NCBI GenBank assembly: GCA_018400015.1
Contig: JAGYNB010000008.1
Coordinates: 1 to 36,105 of the forward strand
Reading direction: 5' to 3'
From: Candidatus Omnitrophota bacterium
GTDB taxonomy: Bacteria > Omnitrophota > Gorgyraeia > Gygaellales > Gygaellaceae
Length of the DNA stretch: 36,105 bases
A model generated the notes under the pieces. The model worked only from the letters and a program-made list of their open reading frames with translations. It was not told where the DNA came from and ran no database searches. Position numbers and translations under genes: made by a program. Positions 28,115-36,105 of this stretch are shown here, piece after piece. Numbering within the stretch: the first letter of the stretch is position 1; every line of letters starts with the position of its first letter.

Positions 28115-28120
28115 TCTGTA

Positions 28121-28149
28121 TTGACATAATAGTGCTAAGTTGATAAAAT
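28121..28149 (+). promoter_or_regulatory. Promoter of panB with inverted repeat over the -10
   Basis: -35 TTGACA (28121-28126, perfect), 17-nt spacer, -10 TAAAAT (28144-28149, one mismatch). An inverted repeat GTTGAT (28139-28144), AAA, ATCAAC (28148-28153) covers the -10. The leader to the ATG at 28173 would be about 17 nt. Confidence 0.75.
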
Positions 28150-28172
28150 CAACACTTGGGAAAAGTTAAACA

Positions 28173-29003
28173 ATGATACAAATTAAAGATATAAAACAAG
28201 CTAAAAATAAAGCAAAGATCTCCATGTTGACAGCCTATAGTTATCCTTTGGCCAGGATAATCGATAAGGCTGGTATCGATATTATTTTAGTGGGCGACTC
28301 TTTAGCCAATGTTGTATTAGGAATGGACTCTACACGTGAAGTTACTATGAGCGATATGTTGCGCCATACGCAGGCTGTTGTAAGAGGTGTTGAACATGCC
28401 TTGGTTGTTGGCGATATGCCTTATGTTGCGTATCAAGAGGATATAAAACTTGCAGTTGAAAACGCCAAGAAGTTTATTCAAGCAGGCTGCGCGGCTGTAA
28501 AGGTAGAGTGGTTTGAAGATTGTCTTGAAGTGGTAAAACTGCTTCGCAAAGAAAATATCCAGGTGATGGCTCATATCGGATTAACTCCCCAGACTGTGGA
28601 AAAGCTCGGCGGGTTTAAAACCCAAGGTAAGGATCTAGAGACTGCAAAAAAACTTATCGATCAGGCTTTAAGGCTAGAAAAACAGGGTTGTTTTGCAATT
28701 GTTTTAGAGTGTGTTCCTGATCGGGTTGCCGGGTTGATTACTAAAAAAATTAATGCTCCTACCATCGGGATCGGTTCAGGTCTTTATTGTGACGGACAGG
28801 TTTTGGTTACGCATGATATGCTTGGGATTTTTGATAGGTACACGCCAAAGTTTGTAAAAAAATATGCTGATTTATCCAATGAAATACTGAAAGCCGTAAC
28901 TAGTTTTAAGGATGAGGTTTCTAATGGGGTTTATCCGGACAAAAAACATTCTTTTGCAATTAGCGATGAAGAGTTTGAGAAATTACAACAGGAGGAAGGA
29001 TAA
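28173..29003 (+). CDS. panB: 3-methyl-2-oxobutanoate hydroxymethyltransferase
   Basis: First step of pantothenate synthesis: ketoisovalerate plus methylene-tetrahydrofolate gives ketopantoate. The 276 residues match the family. Visible: MLTAYSYPLARIIDKAG, IILVGDSLANVVLG (metal-binding Asp), TMSDMLRHTQAV, VGDMPYVAYQ, CAAVKVEW (active-site Lys and Glu), VMAHIGLTPQ, VLECVP, TIGIGSGLYCDGQVLV with the catalytic Glu earlier, and HDMLGIF. It starts a new transcription unit with its own promoter and overlaps the next gene by 1 nt (TAATG). Confidence 0.98.
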   Translation: MIQIKDIKQAKNKAKISMLTAYSYPLARIIDKAGIDIILVGDSLANVVLGMDSTREVTMSDMLRHTQAVVRGVEHALVVGDMPYVAYQEDIKLAVENAKKFIQAGCAAVKVEWFEDCLEVVKLLRKENIQVMAHIGLTPQTVEKLGGFKTQGKDLETAKKLIDQALRLEKQGCFAIVLECVPDRVAGLITKKINAPTIGIGSGLYCDGQVLVTHDMLGIFDRYTPKFVKKYADLSNEILKAVTSFKDEVSNGVYPDKKHSFAISDEEFEKLQQEEG

Positions 29004-29743
29004 TGTTTAAAAGTTCAAATCCGGCATTAAGCACATCAACAATAAGAGGCGTAAAAGGCTATACTGGTTCAGAGGCAATGACCATTCAAGGCGCTGTGAA
29101 TAAATCCGCAATATTATTGCTGCTGGCATTTTTTACCGCCAGCTGGATATGGGGAAAGTTTTTAGAAGCGCCCGAAGCTGCTTCCGGATTTCTGATGTTA
29201 GGATTGTTTGGCGGGTTTATTACTGCTTTAGTGACTATTTTTAAAAAAGATTGGTCGCCGATAAGCGCACCTATATATGCATTGCTGGAAGGATTGGTGT
29301 TAGGCGGGTTGACTGTTATTTTCGAAAAGAATTATCCGGGTATTGCCTATCAGGCGATCACTTTGACATTTGCCGTGTTTGCCAGCCTTTTGATTGCTTA
29401 CAAATCAGGGTTGATAAAAGTTACCAATAAAATGCGTATGGGTATTGTTGCCGCAACAGGCGGAATAGCCTTGTTTTATTTTATCTCGATGATACTTGGA
29501 TTTTTCGGTGTGGGAGTGCCGTTAATTAACAGCTCTTCGCCTTTGGGCATCGGTTTTAGTATCATAGTTGTAATTGTTGCCAGTCTTAATCTTGTTCTAG
29601 ATTTTGATTTTATTGTTAAAGCAACTGAATCCGGCATGCCCAAGTACATGGAGTGGTATGCGGCTTTCGGACTGCTGGTAACTTTGGTATGGCTTTATAT
29701 TGAAATCCTAATACTCTTGTCAAAACTGCGCGGCAGAAGATAA
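29003..29743 (+). CDS. Bax inhibitor-1/YccA-like seven-helix membrane protein
   Basis: Integral membrane protein of 246 residues with about seven hydrophobic helices. The N-terminus FKSSNPALSTSTIRG, followed by MTIQGAVNKSAILLLL, is the signature of the bacterial subgroup of Bax-inhibitor-1-like proteins found in many phyla. In the better-known BI-1/YetJ branch such proteins act as pH-sensitive calcium leak channels; whether this subgroup does is not established. Start and stop are coupled to panB by a 1-nt overlap, though I see no functional link between the two. Confidence 0.88.
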   Translation: MFKSSNPALSTSTIRGVKGYTGSEAMTIQGAVNKSAILLLLAFFTASWIWGKFLEAPEAASGFLMLGLFGGFITALVTIFKKDWSPISAPIYALLEGLVLGGLTVIFEKNYPGIAYQAITLTFAVFASLLIAYKSGLIKVTNKMRMGIVAATGGIALFYFISMILGFFGVGVPLINSSSPLGIGFSIIVVIVASLNLVLDFDFIVKATESGMPKYMEWYAAFGLLVTLVWLYIEILILLSKLRGRR

Positions 29744-29758
29744 TTCGTGTTAAATCTT

Positions 29759-29787
29759 TTGACTTTTTGACGGATTTGTGTTAAAAA
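29759..29787 (+). promoter_or_regulatory. Possible promoter of glyS
   Basis: -35 TTGACT (29759-29764), 17-nt spacer, weak -10 TAAAAA (29782-29787). If real, transcription would begin within a few bases of the glyS ATG at 29798, which has no Shine-Dalgarno. The weak -10 leaves this uncertain. Confidence 0.35.
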
Positions 29788-29797
29788 TATTGCTCTG

Positions 29798-31102
29798 ATG
29801 AAAGACAATAATTTAATGGATAAACTGGTCTCTCTTTGCAAAAGAAGAGGGTTTATTTTTCATGGCTCTGAAGTCTATGGAGGTCTGGCCAATACCTGGG
29901 ACTACGGTCCTTTGGGGGTGGAGCTTAAGAATAATATTAAATCCTTCTGGTGGAAGACTGTCGTTAATAATCGCAGCGATATCTTTGGTCTTGATGCGGC
30001 AATACTTATGCATCCTGATGTCTGGAAAGCTTCAGGCCATGCGCAGAACTTTACTGATAATCTGGTAGATTGCAAGAATTGTAAAAAAAGATTTAAGCTT
30101 GATGATTTAAAAAATAAAAAATGTCCTGAGTGCGGCGGTGAATTAACCGATACTAAAAAGTTTAATTTAATGCTGGAAACTCATCTTGGACCTGTGGATG
30201 ACAGCGCATCTAGAGTTTACTTGCGTCCTGAAACAGCACAAGGTATATTCGTTAATTTCTTAAATGTGTTAAATGCGATGAGGCCAAAGCTTCCCTTTGG
30301 CATAGCCCAAATCGGCAAGGCCTTCCGCAATGAAATCACCCCCGGTAACTTTACATTCAGAACGCGTGAATTCGAGCAGATGGAGATTGAGTATTTTGTT
30401 CTTCCTGAGGATGCGGAAAAGTTCCACAAAGAGTGGATTGACCGGCGCTTCAGTTGGTATAAAGACTTAGGTATAAAAAAAGAAAATCTGCGCTTAAGAG
30501 TTCATGAAAAAGACGAACTGGCCCATTATGCCAAAGGGTGTACGGATATAGAATATAAATTTCCTTTTGGCTGGAGCGAGCTGGAAGGCGTGGCCAACAG
30601 AGGCGATTTTGACCTAAAACAGCATACCGAACACAGCGCTAAGGTATTTGAATATTTTGATACTGTTAAAAATGAAAAGATCACTCCTTATATAATCGAG
30701 CCTTCTGGTGGAGTGGATAGAACTGTTTTGGCAGTTTTGGCGGATAGTTATCATGAAGAGAAAATAAAAGATGAGATTAGGGTTGTGTTAAAGTTGGATA
30801 AGAAATTAGCTCCCACTAAGGTTGCGGTTTTACCATTACTAAAGAAGAATTCCGATATTGTAAAAATGTCCCATGCGATAACCGATGATTTAAGTACCTG
30901 TTTTACGGTAAAGTATAACGATACCGCATCAATCGGTAAGCTTTACCGCAGGCAGGACGAAGTGGGAACGCCATATTGCGTTACCGTGGATGTGGATTCT
31001 TTAACCGATAAAAAAGTTACGGTAAGAGACAGGGACACAATGGCTCAGGATAGAGTAGGAATTGAGAATTTAAAAAATTACTTGTTTGAAGAGTTTGTTT
31101 AA
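29798..31102 (+). CDS. glyS: Glycine--tRNA ligase, dimeric (eukaryote/archaea-like) type
   Basis: Charges tRNA-Gly. This is the single-chain alpha2 class, not the alpha2-beta2 GlyQ-GlyS type of E. coli. The 434 residues show FIFHGSEVYGGLANTWDYGP, a zinc site Cys92-x2-Cys95 with Cys109-x2-Cys112, YLRPETAQGIFVNF, IAQIGKAFRNEITPGNFTFR (motif 2), EFEQMEIEYF, FGWSELEGVANRGDFDL, and PYIIEPSGGVDRTVLAVLAD (motif 3). The C-terminal anticodon-binding domain runs from about 335. No Shine-Dalgarno precedes the start. ppdK follows after 20 nt. Confidence 0.98.
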   Translation: MKDNNLMDKLVSLCKRRGFIFHGSEVYGGLANTWDYGPLGVELKNNIKSFWWKTVVNNRSDIFGLDAAILMHPDVWKASGHAQNFTDNLVDCKNCKKRFKLDDLKNKKCPECGGELTDTKKFNLMLETHLGPVDDSASRVYLRPETAQGIFVNFLNVLNAMRPKLPFGIAQIGKAFRNEITPGNFTFRTREFEQMEIEYFVLPEDAEKFHKEWIDRRFSWYKDLGIKKENLRLRVHEKDELAHYAKGCTDIEYKFPFGWSELEGVANRGDFDLKQHTEHSAKVFEYFDTVKNEKITPYIIEPSGGVDRTVLAVLADSYHEEKIKDEIRVVLKLDKKLAPTKVAVLPLLKKNSDIVKMSHAITDDLSTCFTVKYNDTASIGKLYRRQDEVGTPYCVTVDVDSLTDKKVTVRDRDTMAQDRVGIENLKNYLFEEFV

Positions 31103-31122
31103 CTGAAAGGAGAGTTTCAAAG

Positions 31123-33873
31123 ATGAAGAAGCATGTGTTTAGTTTCGGCGGTGGCAAAGCAGACGGCAATGAAAGTATGAAAAATCTACTTGGCGGAAAA
31201 GGCGCAAACCTTGCTGAAATGGCAGGCCATAAAGACTTAAAGCTTCCTGTTCCTCCGGGATTTACAATTACTACTGAAGTATGTACACACTATTATAAAA
31301 ATAAAAAGCGCTACCCGGCAGGCCTTAAAGAAGAGGTTAAAAAGGCTTTGCAGAAGGTAGAAGCTTTAATGGGTAGAAAATTCGGCGACAGCAATAACCC
31401 GCTTTTAGTGTCAGTTAGAAGCGGTGCGCGTAAATCCATGCCCGGCATGATGGAAACAATTCTTAATGTAGGCTTAACTGAAAAAACTATTCCCGGTCTT
31501 ATCAAACAAAGCGGCGGAAATCAGCGTTTTGCCTATGATGCCTATAGACGTTTGATTACCATGTATTCAGATGTGGTAATGGAAAAAGCTGCCGGAATCG
31601 AACCCAAGGATTCTGAAAGCGGTATCCGCAAGCAGCTTGAGAAAATCATGCACAATCTTAAAAAACAAAAAGGCTATGAGACCGATACTGATCTTACAAC
31701 GGAGGATTTAAAAAAGCTTTGCTCAGAATATAAGAAAAAAGTAAAAGAGGTTTTAGGAAAAGAATTCCCGGATGATGCGATGAGCCAGCTTTGGGGCGGC
31801 GTGGGAGCAGTATTTTCATCATGGAACGGTAAGCGTGCAATAAGCTACCGAAGGATCGAAAGCATTCCTGATGAGTGGGGTACAGCGGTAAATGTGCAAA
31901 CCATGGTATTTGGTAACATGGGAAGTGATTCTGCAACCGGAGTTGCTTTTACGCGTAATCCCGGCAATGGTGAAAATGGTTTTTATGGCGAGTATTTAGT
32001 CAACGCCCAGGGTGAAGACGTTGTCGCCGGTACCAGGACCCCAGCTCCGATAAATAAGTATTCCCAGAGCGATCATAACAAGGAACTGCCTATTTTAGAA
32101 AAATTAATGCCGCCAATCTATAAGCAGCTTGTGGATATAAGATCTAGACTTGAAAAACATTACCATGATATGCAGGACATTGAGTTTACTATTGAAAAAG
32201 GAAGGCTTTTTATGCTTCAGTGCAGGACCGGCAAGCGTAATGGTCCGGCAGCTTTGAATATGGCTGTTGATATGTTAAAAGAAAAACTGATTAAAAAAGA
32301 AGAGATGGTTATGCGCGTAACTCCTGCTCAACTCGATGAATTGTTGCATCCGATAATTGACCCTAAGTTGGAGTTAACTAAAAAGCCTTTGGCAAAAGGT
32401 CTTCCTGCAGGCCCGGGTGGGGCGGCAGGAAAGATTGTATTTTCATCTGCTGATGCAGTTGACTGGGCAAAGCGAGGCGAGAAAGTTATTTTAGTAAGAG
32501 AAGAAACTAACCCAGAAGATGTCGAAGGTATGCGTGCCGCACAAGCTATTCTTACAGCCCGCGGCGGTATGACTTCACATGCAGCGTTAGTTGCCCGCGG
32601 CTGGGGTAAATGCTGTATCGTCGGTTGTTCGTCAATAGAGGTTGATTACGACAATAAAAAGATGTTTATAAACAATAAGGAGTTCTCTGAAGGTGATTGG
32701 ATTACCCTTAATGGTACCAAAGGTAATATCTATGAAGGACAGCTTTCGATGATGGATGCTTCTTCAGAAAATAAGGTTCTGGATACATTCTTAAAGGTTT
32801 GTGATTCAATTAGAAAGCTTGGCATAAGAACCAATGCCGATACACCCGCAGATGCCAAAAAAGCGCGCGGTTTTGGCGCAGAAGGCATAGGGCTGTTCAG
32901 GACAGAGCATATGTTCTATGGTAAAGGTTCGGATCAGCCATTGTTTATTCTTAGGAAAATGATTATGTCAAAATCCTTGGAAGAAAGACAAAAAGCATTA
33001 GATGAGTTGTTTCCGTTTATCAAAAAAGACATCAAAGGCACATTAGAGGCTATGGACGGGTATCCGGTTGTTATAAGGCTTTTGGATCCGCCACTGCATG
33101 AGTTTGTGCCGCGCGATGAGAAAAAGCTAACCGAATTAGCTAAAGAACTGGGAATTGATAAAGAAGAGCTGAATAAAAGATCCGTTGCGCTTCATGAGTC
33201 AAACCCGATGATGGGTCATCGCGGTGTTCGTTTAGGCGTTACATATCCGGAGGTAAGCGCAACTCAGATCCGCGCAATTTTCGAAGCTGCAGCAGAGCTT
33301 ATTAAAAAAGGTAAAAAGCCGTATCCGGAAATAATGATTCCGGTTGTCTGCGACGTGAAGGAAATCGAAAATCAGTTTGCGATTGCCAAGAAAATATACG
33401 TAGAAACCTGCAAGAAGTTCAACCTAAAGTCAATTAAGCATATGCTCGGGACAATGATTGAAATTCCCAGGGCTGCTTTAACAGCCGGTAAGATTGCAGC
33501 TCAGGCTGAGTTTTTCTCATTTGGTACAAACGATCTTACCCAGATGGGATTTGGTTTTTCACGCGATGATATCGGCGGGTTTGCGCCTGATTATATCGCA
33601 AAAGGCATACTCCTTGAGGACCCGTTTCAGAGTATTGACCAGGAAGGAATCGGCGAACTGATCAAGATTGCCATTGAACGCGGTAGAAAGACCAATAAAA
33701 AGCTTGAGGTTGGTATCTGCGGTGAGCACGGCGGAGAAGCAAAATCAGTTGAATTCTGCTACAACGTAGGCATGGATTATGTGAGCTGTTCTCCGTTTAG
33801 AGTCCCGATTGCAAGATTAGCCAGTGCCCAAGCTGTAGTAAAAAATTCTAAACCGAAAAAGAAGAAAAAGTAA
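31123..33873 (+). CDS. ppdK: Pyruvate, phosphate dikinase
   Basis: Interconverts PEP + AMP + PPi and pyruvate + ATP + Pi; often the pyrophosphate-using glycolytic end step in anaerobes. The 916 residues have an ATP-grasp N-terminal domain (GGKGANLAEMAG near the start, SVRSGARKSMPGMMETILN, SYRRIESIPDEWGTAVNVQT), the swivelling phospho-His domain GGMTSHAALVARGWGKC with His486, and the PEP/pyruvate barrel (GLFRTEHMFYG, MIEIPRAALTA, FFSFGTNDLTQMGFGFSRDD, ICGEHGGE with Cys866). It is about 35 residues longer than the Clostridium symbiosum enzyme before the His, and has a lysine-rich tail. Shine-Dalgarno AAAGGAGAG is upstream. The sigma gene follows after 3 nt. Confidence 0.98.
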   Translation: MKKHVFSFGGGKADGNESMKNLLGGKGANLAEMAGHKDLKLPVPPGFTITTEVCTHYYKNKKRYPAGLKEEVKKALQKVEALMGRKFGDSNNPLLVSVRSGARKSMPGMMETILNVGLTEKTIPGLIKQSGGNQRFAYDAYRRLITMYSDVVMEKAAGIEPKDSESGIRKQLEKIMHNLKKQKGYETDTDLTTEDLKKLCSEYKKKVKEVLGKEFPDDAMSQLWGGVGAVFSSWNGKRAISYRRIESIPDEWGTAVNVQTMVFGNMGSDSATGVAFTRNPGNGENGFYGEYLVNAQGEDVVAGTRTPAPINKYSQSDHNKELPILEKLMPPIYKQLVDIRSRLEKHYHDMQDIEFTIEKGRLFMLQCRTGKRNGPAALNMAVDMLKEKLIKKEEMVMRVTPAQLDELLHPIIDPKLELTKKPLAKGLPAGPGGAAGKIVFSSADAVDWAKRGEKVILVREETNPEDVEGMRAAQAILTARGGMTSHAALVARGWGKCCIVGCSSIEVDYDNKKMFINNKEFSEGDWITLNGTKGNIYEGQLSMMDASSENKVLDTFLKVCDSIRKLGIRTNADTPADAKKARGFGAEGIGLFRTEHMFYGKGSDQPLFILRKMIMSKSLEERQKALDELFPFIKKDIKGTLEAMDGYPVVIRLLDPPLHEFVPRDEKKLTELAKELGIDKEELNKRSVALHESNPMMGHRGVRLGVTYPEVSATQIRAIFEAAAELIKKGKKPYPEIMIPVVCDVKEIENQFAIAKKIYVETCKKFNLKSIKHMLGTMIEIPRAALTAGKIAAQAEFFSFGTNDLTQMGFGFSRDDIGGFAPDYIAKGILLEDPFQSIDQEGIGELIKIAIERGRKTNKKLEVGICGEHGGEAKSVEFCYNVGMDYVSCSPFRVPIARLASAQAVVKNSKPKKKKK

Positions 33874-33876
33874 TAA

Positions 33877-34689
33877 ATGGAAAATATAAAAAGCTATATC
33901 AAGCAGATCAGGAAAATTCCTCTTCTTACTGCAAAAGAGGAGCTTGATCTGGCAAGACGAGTGCAAGATGGCGACAAGAAAGCGCGCTCCAAGCTAATAA
34001 GAAGCAACCTGCGCCTTGTTATTAGCATTGCCAAGCACTATATGCATTTGAATATGCCCTTTATGGATTTGATCGAAGAGGGTAATATCGGCCTGATGAA
34101 GGCAGTGGAAAAGTTTAAGCCTGCAAAGGGTTTTAGATTTTCCACTTATGCTGCCTGGTGGATCAGACAGTCGATAATCCGTTCATTATCAGATCAAAGC
34201 AGGGTTGTGCGTCTTCCTGTGTATATGAATGAGATGATTTCCAAGTGGAAAAAGACCAAGGAAAAACTCTCTCAAAGCTTAAAAAGAGTACCTGAGATAC
34301 ATGAAGTGGCAAAAAAGATGAAGCTTCCGATTGAGAGGGTAAATGAGATTTCCGGCTGGGCAGTTAAAGCCACGTCTTTAGAGTCTCATGTAGGAAGCGA
34401 TGAGGATTCAGAATTAAAAGAATTGATAGAAGACCCTAACGCAAAGGCTCCTGATGAAGAAGTTAATGTATTCTTGCAGCAGGAGAGGATTAAAAACTTG
34501 TTTGAAAATATTAATAAGCGCGAGAGACAGATTCTCGATTTGCGCTTTGGTTTGGAAGACGGTTATATCTATACATTAGCGGATGTGGCTAAAAAGCTGG
34601 GAGTTTCACGTGAGCGGATCCGTCAGATTGAGGCAAATGCATTAAGAAAACTTCGTAATTTTATAGAACAGGAAGAAAGGACTTACTGA
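33877..34689 (+). CDS. RNA polymerase sigma70-family factor (no region 1.1)
   Basis: Directs RNA polymerase to promoters. The 270 residues contain region 1.2 (about 1-34), region 2 (about 38-107) with NLRLVISIAKHY, FMDLIEEGNIGLMKAVEKF and the -10 recognition helix YAAWWIRQSIIRSL, region 3 (about 118-190), and region 4 (about 205-262) with DLRFGLEDG and the -35 helix-turn-helix YTLADVAKKLGVSRERIRQI. It lacks region 1.1 and the long non-conserved region of RpoD, so it may be a group 2 alternative sigma (RpoS-like) or a small primary sigma; the sequence alone does not decide. Its stop overlaps the next start by 1 nt, coupling it to a LacI-type sensor. Confidence 0.94.
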   Translation: MENIKSYIKQIRKIPLLTAKEELDLARRVQDGDKKARSKLIRSNLRLVISIAKHYMHLNMPFMDLIEEGNIGLMKAVEKFKPAKGFRFSTYAAWWIRQSIIRSLSDQSRVVRLPVYMNEMISKWKKTKEKLSQSLKRVPEIHEVAKKMKLPIERVNEISGWAVKATSLESHVGSDEDSELKELIEDPNAKAPDEEVNVFLQQERIKNLFENINKRERQILDLRFGLEDGYIYTLADVAKKLGVSRERIRQIEANALRKLRNFIEQEERTY

Positions 34690-35546
34690 TGATAAGAAGG
34701 CAGAGGATGTATGCTTTGTTTTTGCATCGTTTTGAAGATTTCTTCACCTCATTTTTTGCAACTAATATCATAAAAGGCGCAAGCCTTGCTGCAAGTAGAT
34801 TAGAAGCGGATTTGTTGCTGCATATCTTTGATGATTTGAATAAGTTTATCCGCGAGGAATGGCCGTTTATTCCCAGTCTGAATCCGCCTTATGTTGACGG
34901 GATTATTTTCGGCGATGTCAACGGGCACAGGTCTTGTTTGGATGTTGTATCAAGTAAGGGCGTACCTTTTATTGTATTAAACAATAATTTTGCCGAGAGC
35001 ATAAACTGCGTGAGTATTAATAATCGTGATGCAGCCCGCCAGTTGACTGAAAGTTTGATTGCTTTAGGGCATACGAAAATCGCAGTCATAAACGGCAATC
35101 TAAAAACCCATGCCGGATTTGAACGCCTTGCCGGCTTTAAGGATGCTTTAAAAGCGCATAATATTAATATCCCCGGCAGCTACATTAAAAACGGCGAGTT
35201 CTTAAGGTCATTAAGCAGGACCGCAGCAGAAGAACTTTTAAAACTGGATGATAAGCCCACAGCTATATTTGCCGCATCAGATGTGATGGCAATGGAGGCA
35301 ATAGAGGTAATAAGGGAAAATAACCTAAAAGTCCCTGAAGATATATCCGTATTCGGTTTTGATAATTTTCCTATGAATATCTACAGCAAGATAAGTCTGT
35401 CAACAGTAAGCCAGCCGTTGGAGGAAATGGGCAGGCTGGGCGTTGAGGCATTAAACCAGATAGTTTCAAAGCAGATAAAACCGCCGTTTAAAAGAGAATT
35501 GCAGGCTCAGGTGATGCAAAGAGAATCCTGTGCAAAACTGATTTAA
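34689..35546 (+). CDS. LacI/GalR-type ligand-sensor domain without DNA-binding domain
   Basis: The 285 residues match the periplasmic-binding-like effector domain of LacI/GalR regulators: FFATNIIKGASLAASRLEAD at the start of the fold, VDGIIFGDVNG, GVPFIVLNNNF, VSINNRDAARQLTESLIALG followed by HTKIAVINGN, ERLAGFKDALKAHNI, KPTAIFAASDVMAMEAIEVI, the DISVFGFDNFPMN hinge and LSTVSQPLEEMGRLGVEAL. The usual 50-60-residue helix-turn-helix headpiece and hinge helix are absent: only about 10 residues precede the first strand, and the sequence upstream belongs to the sigma gene. There is no signal peptide, so it is cytoplasmic. Coupled by a 1-nt overlap to the sigma gene, it could sense a ligand and control that sigma factor. 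The ligand is unknown; a purine is suggested by the neighbour apt. Confidence 0.88.
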   Translation: MIRRQRMYALFLHRFEDFFTSFFATNIIKGASLAASRLEADLLLHIFDDLNKFIREEWPFIPSLNPPYVDGIIFGDVNGHRSCLDVVSSKGVPFIVLNNNFAESINCVSINNRDAARQLTESLIALGHTKIAVINGNLKTHAGFERLAGFKDALKAHNINIPGSYIKNGEFLRSLSRTAAEELLKLDDKPTAIFAASDVMAMEAIEVIRENNLKVPEDISVFGFDNFPMNIYSKISLSTVSQPLEEMGRLGVEALNQIVSKQIKPPFKRELQAQVMQRESCAKLI

Positions 35547-35563
35547 AACTATAAGGAAATACT

Positions 35564-36079
35564 ATGGATCAATTGCAAAAATGTATTAGAGATATACCTG
35601 ATTTTCCTAAAAAAGGGATAATTTTTAAAGATATCACCACGCTTTTAAATAATACAGATGCCTTTAAGAAGACGATTGATATTTTAGCCGAGAAGTTTAA
35701 AAATGATAATATTGATTATATAGTAGGTATAGAGTCGCGCGGTTTTATCTTTGGCGGAGCCTTAGCCTATCAATTAGGCTGCGGGTTTGTACCAGTAAGG
35801 AAAAAGGGTAAGCTTCCGGCAAAGACAATTTCCGTTACTTATGATCTGGAGTACGGCACAGACACTCTTGAGATGCATGAAGATGCTTTTAAACAAGGTT
35901 CTAATATTTTAGTCATTGATGATCTTTTGGCAACAGGCGGCACAGCCCAAGGCGTATGCCAATTGGTGAAAAAGCTCTGTGGTGAGATAATCGCAGTATG
36001 TTTTTTGATTGAGTTAAGTTTTTTAAACGGACGCGAGAAGTTAAAAGATTATCCCTTGTTTTCAATAATCAAATACTAA
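35564..36079 (+). CDS. apt: Adenine phosphoribosyltransferase
   Basis: Salvages adenine: adenine + PRPP gives AMP + PPi. The 171 residues match the family. Visible: IRDIPDFPKKGIIFKDITTL at the N-terminus, YIVGIESRGFIFGGALA, FVPVRKKGKLP, YDLEYGTDTLEMHEDAF, and the PRPP loop ILVIDDLLATGGTA (about 123-136). Both products, AMP and PPi, are substrates of PPDK encoded three genes upstream. The ATG follows the sensor gene by 17 nt with an AAGGAA Shine-Dalgarno. A tRNA gene begins 1 nt after its stop. Confidence 0.98.
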   Translation: MDQLQKCIRDIPDFPKKGIIFKDITTLLNNTDAFKKTIDILAEKFKNDNIDYIVGIESRGFIFGGALAYQLGCGFVPVRKKGKLPAKTISVTYDLEYGTDTLEMHEDAFKQGSNILVIDDLLATGGTAQGVCQLVKKLCGEIIAVCFLIELSFLNGREKLKDYPLFSIIKY

Positions 36080-36080
36080 C

Positions 36081-36105
36081 GCGCCTGTAGCTCAGATGGA
36101 TAGAG
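36081..36105 (+). tRNA. 5' end of a tRNA gene, probably tRNA-Arg (cut by right window edge)
   Basis: The last 25 bases fit the acceptor strand GCGCCTG, the linker TA, D-stem GCTC, D-loop AGATGGATA and the return GAG, with the internal A-box pattern. The opening GCGCC-x-GTAGCTCAG-x-TGGATAGAG resembles many bacterial tRNA-Arg genes, but the anticodon is outside the window, so the identity is a guess. Confidence 0.85.

Noticed and set aside
28131-28158. Second CIRCE element before panB (AGTGCTAA seen)
   Set aside because: Only one half-site resembles CIRCE; the matching left arm at the 9-nt spacing is missing.

Overview
The window is AT-rich bacterial chromosome. All 33 genes that I can support read rightward, many with 1-30 nt stop/start overlaps, which points to a few long co-transcribed blocks. 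Most genes are housekeeping: four aminoacyl-tRNA synthetases, DNA replication and repair (dnaE, uvrB, recO, polX), cofactor synthesis (nadC, birA, coaX, panE, panB), guanine nucleotide synthesis (guaB3-guaA), chaperonins and a tRNA. Two secreted proteins carry the motif TYYP-[SA]-PYGSY directly after the signal peptide. I associate that motif with uncultivated Omnitrophota (former OP3), so Omnitrophota or a close PVC-group relative is my best guess at the source; this is recall, not a search result.

Layout. (1) 2-7725: 3' part of valS, nadC, a small secreted Cys-rich protein, uvrB, HTH-less birA, coaX, single-domain mazG and a half-size EamA transporter. (2) 7734-9872: heat-shock unit with a sigma70-type promoter, a CIRCE operator, groES, groEL and a hairpin terminator. 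(3) 9874-11239: own promoter and a secreted protein ending in an S74-type intramolecular chaperone domain. (4) 11282-17558: promoter, guaB3, guaA, dnaE. (5) 17578-28114: promoter with a possible operator, HU protein, hisS, a short aspS, LysM lipoprotein, phoH-pgpH-ybeY-recO, panE, polX, apbE. (6) 28121-29743: promoter, panB and a Bax-inhibitor-1-like membrane protein. (7) 29759-36105: glyS, ppdK, a sigma70 factor, a LacI-type sensor domain without its DNA-binding domain, apt and the start of a tRNA gene.

The most unusual parts are as follows. A sigma factor is translationally coupled to an HTH-less LacI-type ligand sensor, and the pair sits between ppdK and apt, whose reactions share AMP and pyrophosphate. 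The aspartyl-tRNA synthetase lacks the whole bacterial GAD insertion domain. The TYYPxPYGSY module is shared by two otherwise unrelated secreted proteins. The promoter of the HU gene has an inverted repeat between -35 and -10. Several genes have no Shine-Dalgarno sequence and may be leaderless. I found no insertion sequences, prophage, CRISPR array or gene-free stretch above 300 bases; the longest gap is about 136 bases, upstream of groES.
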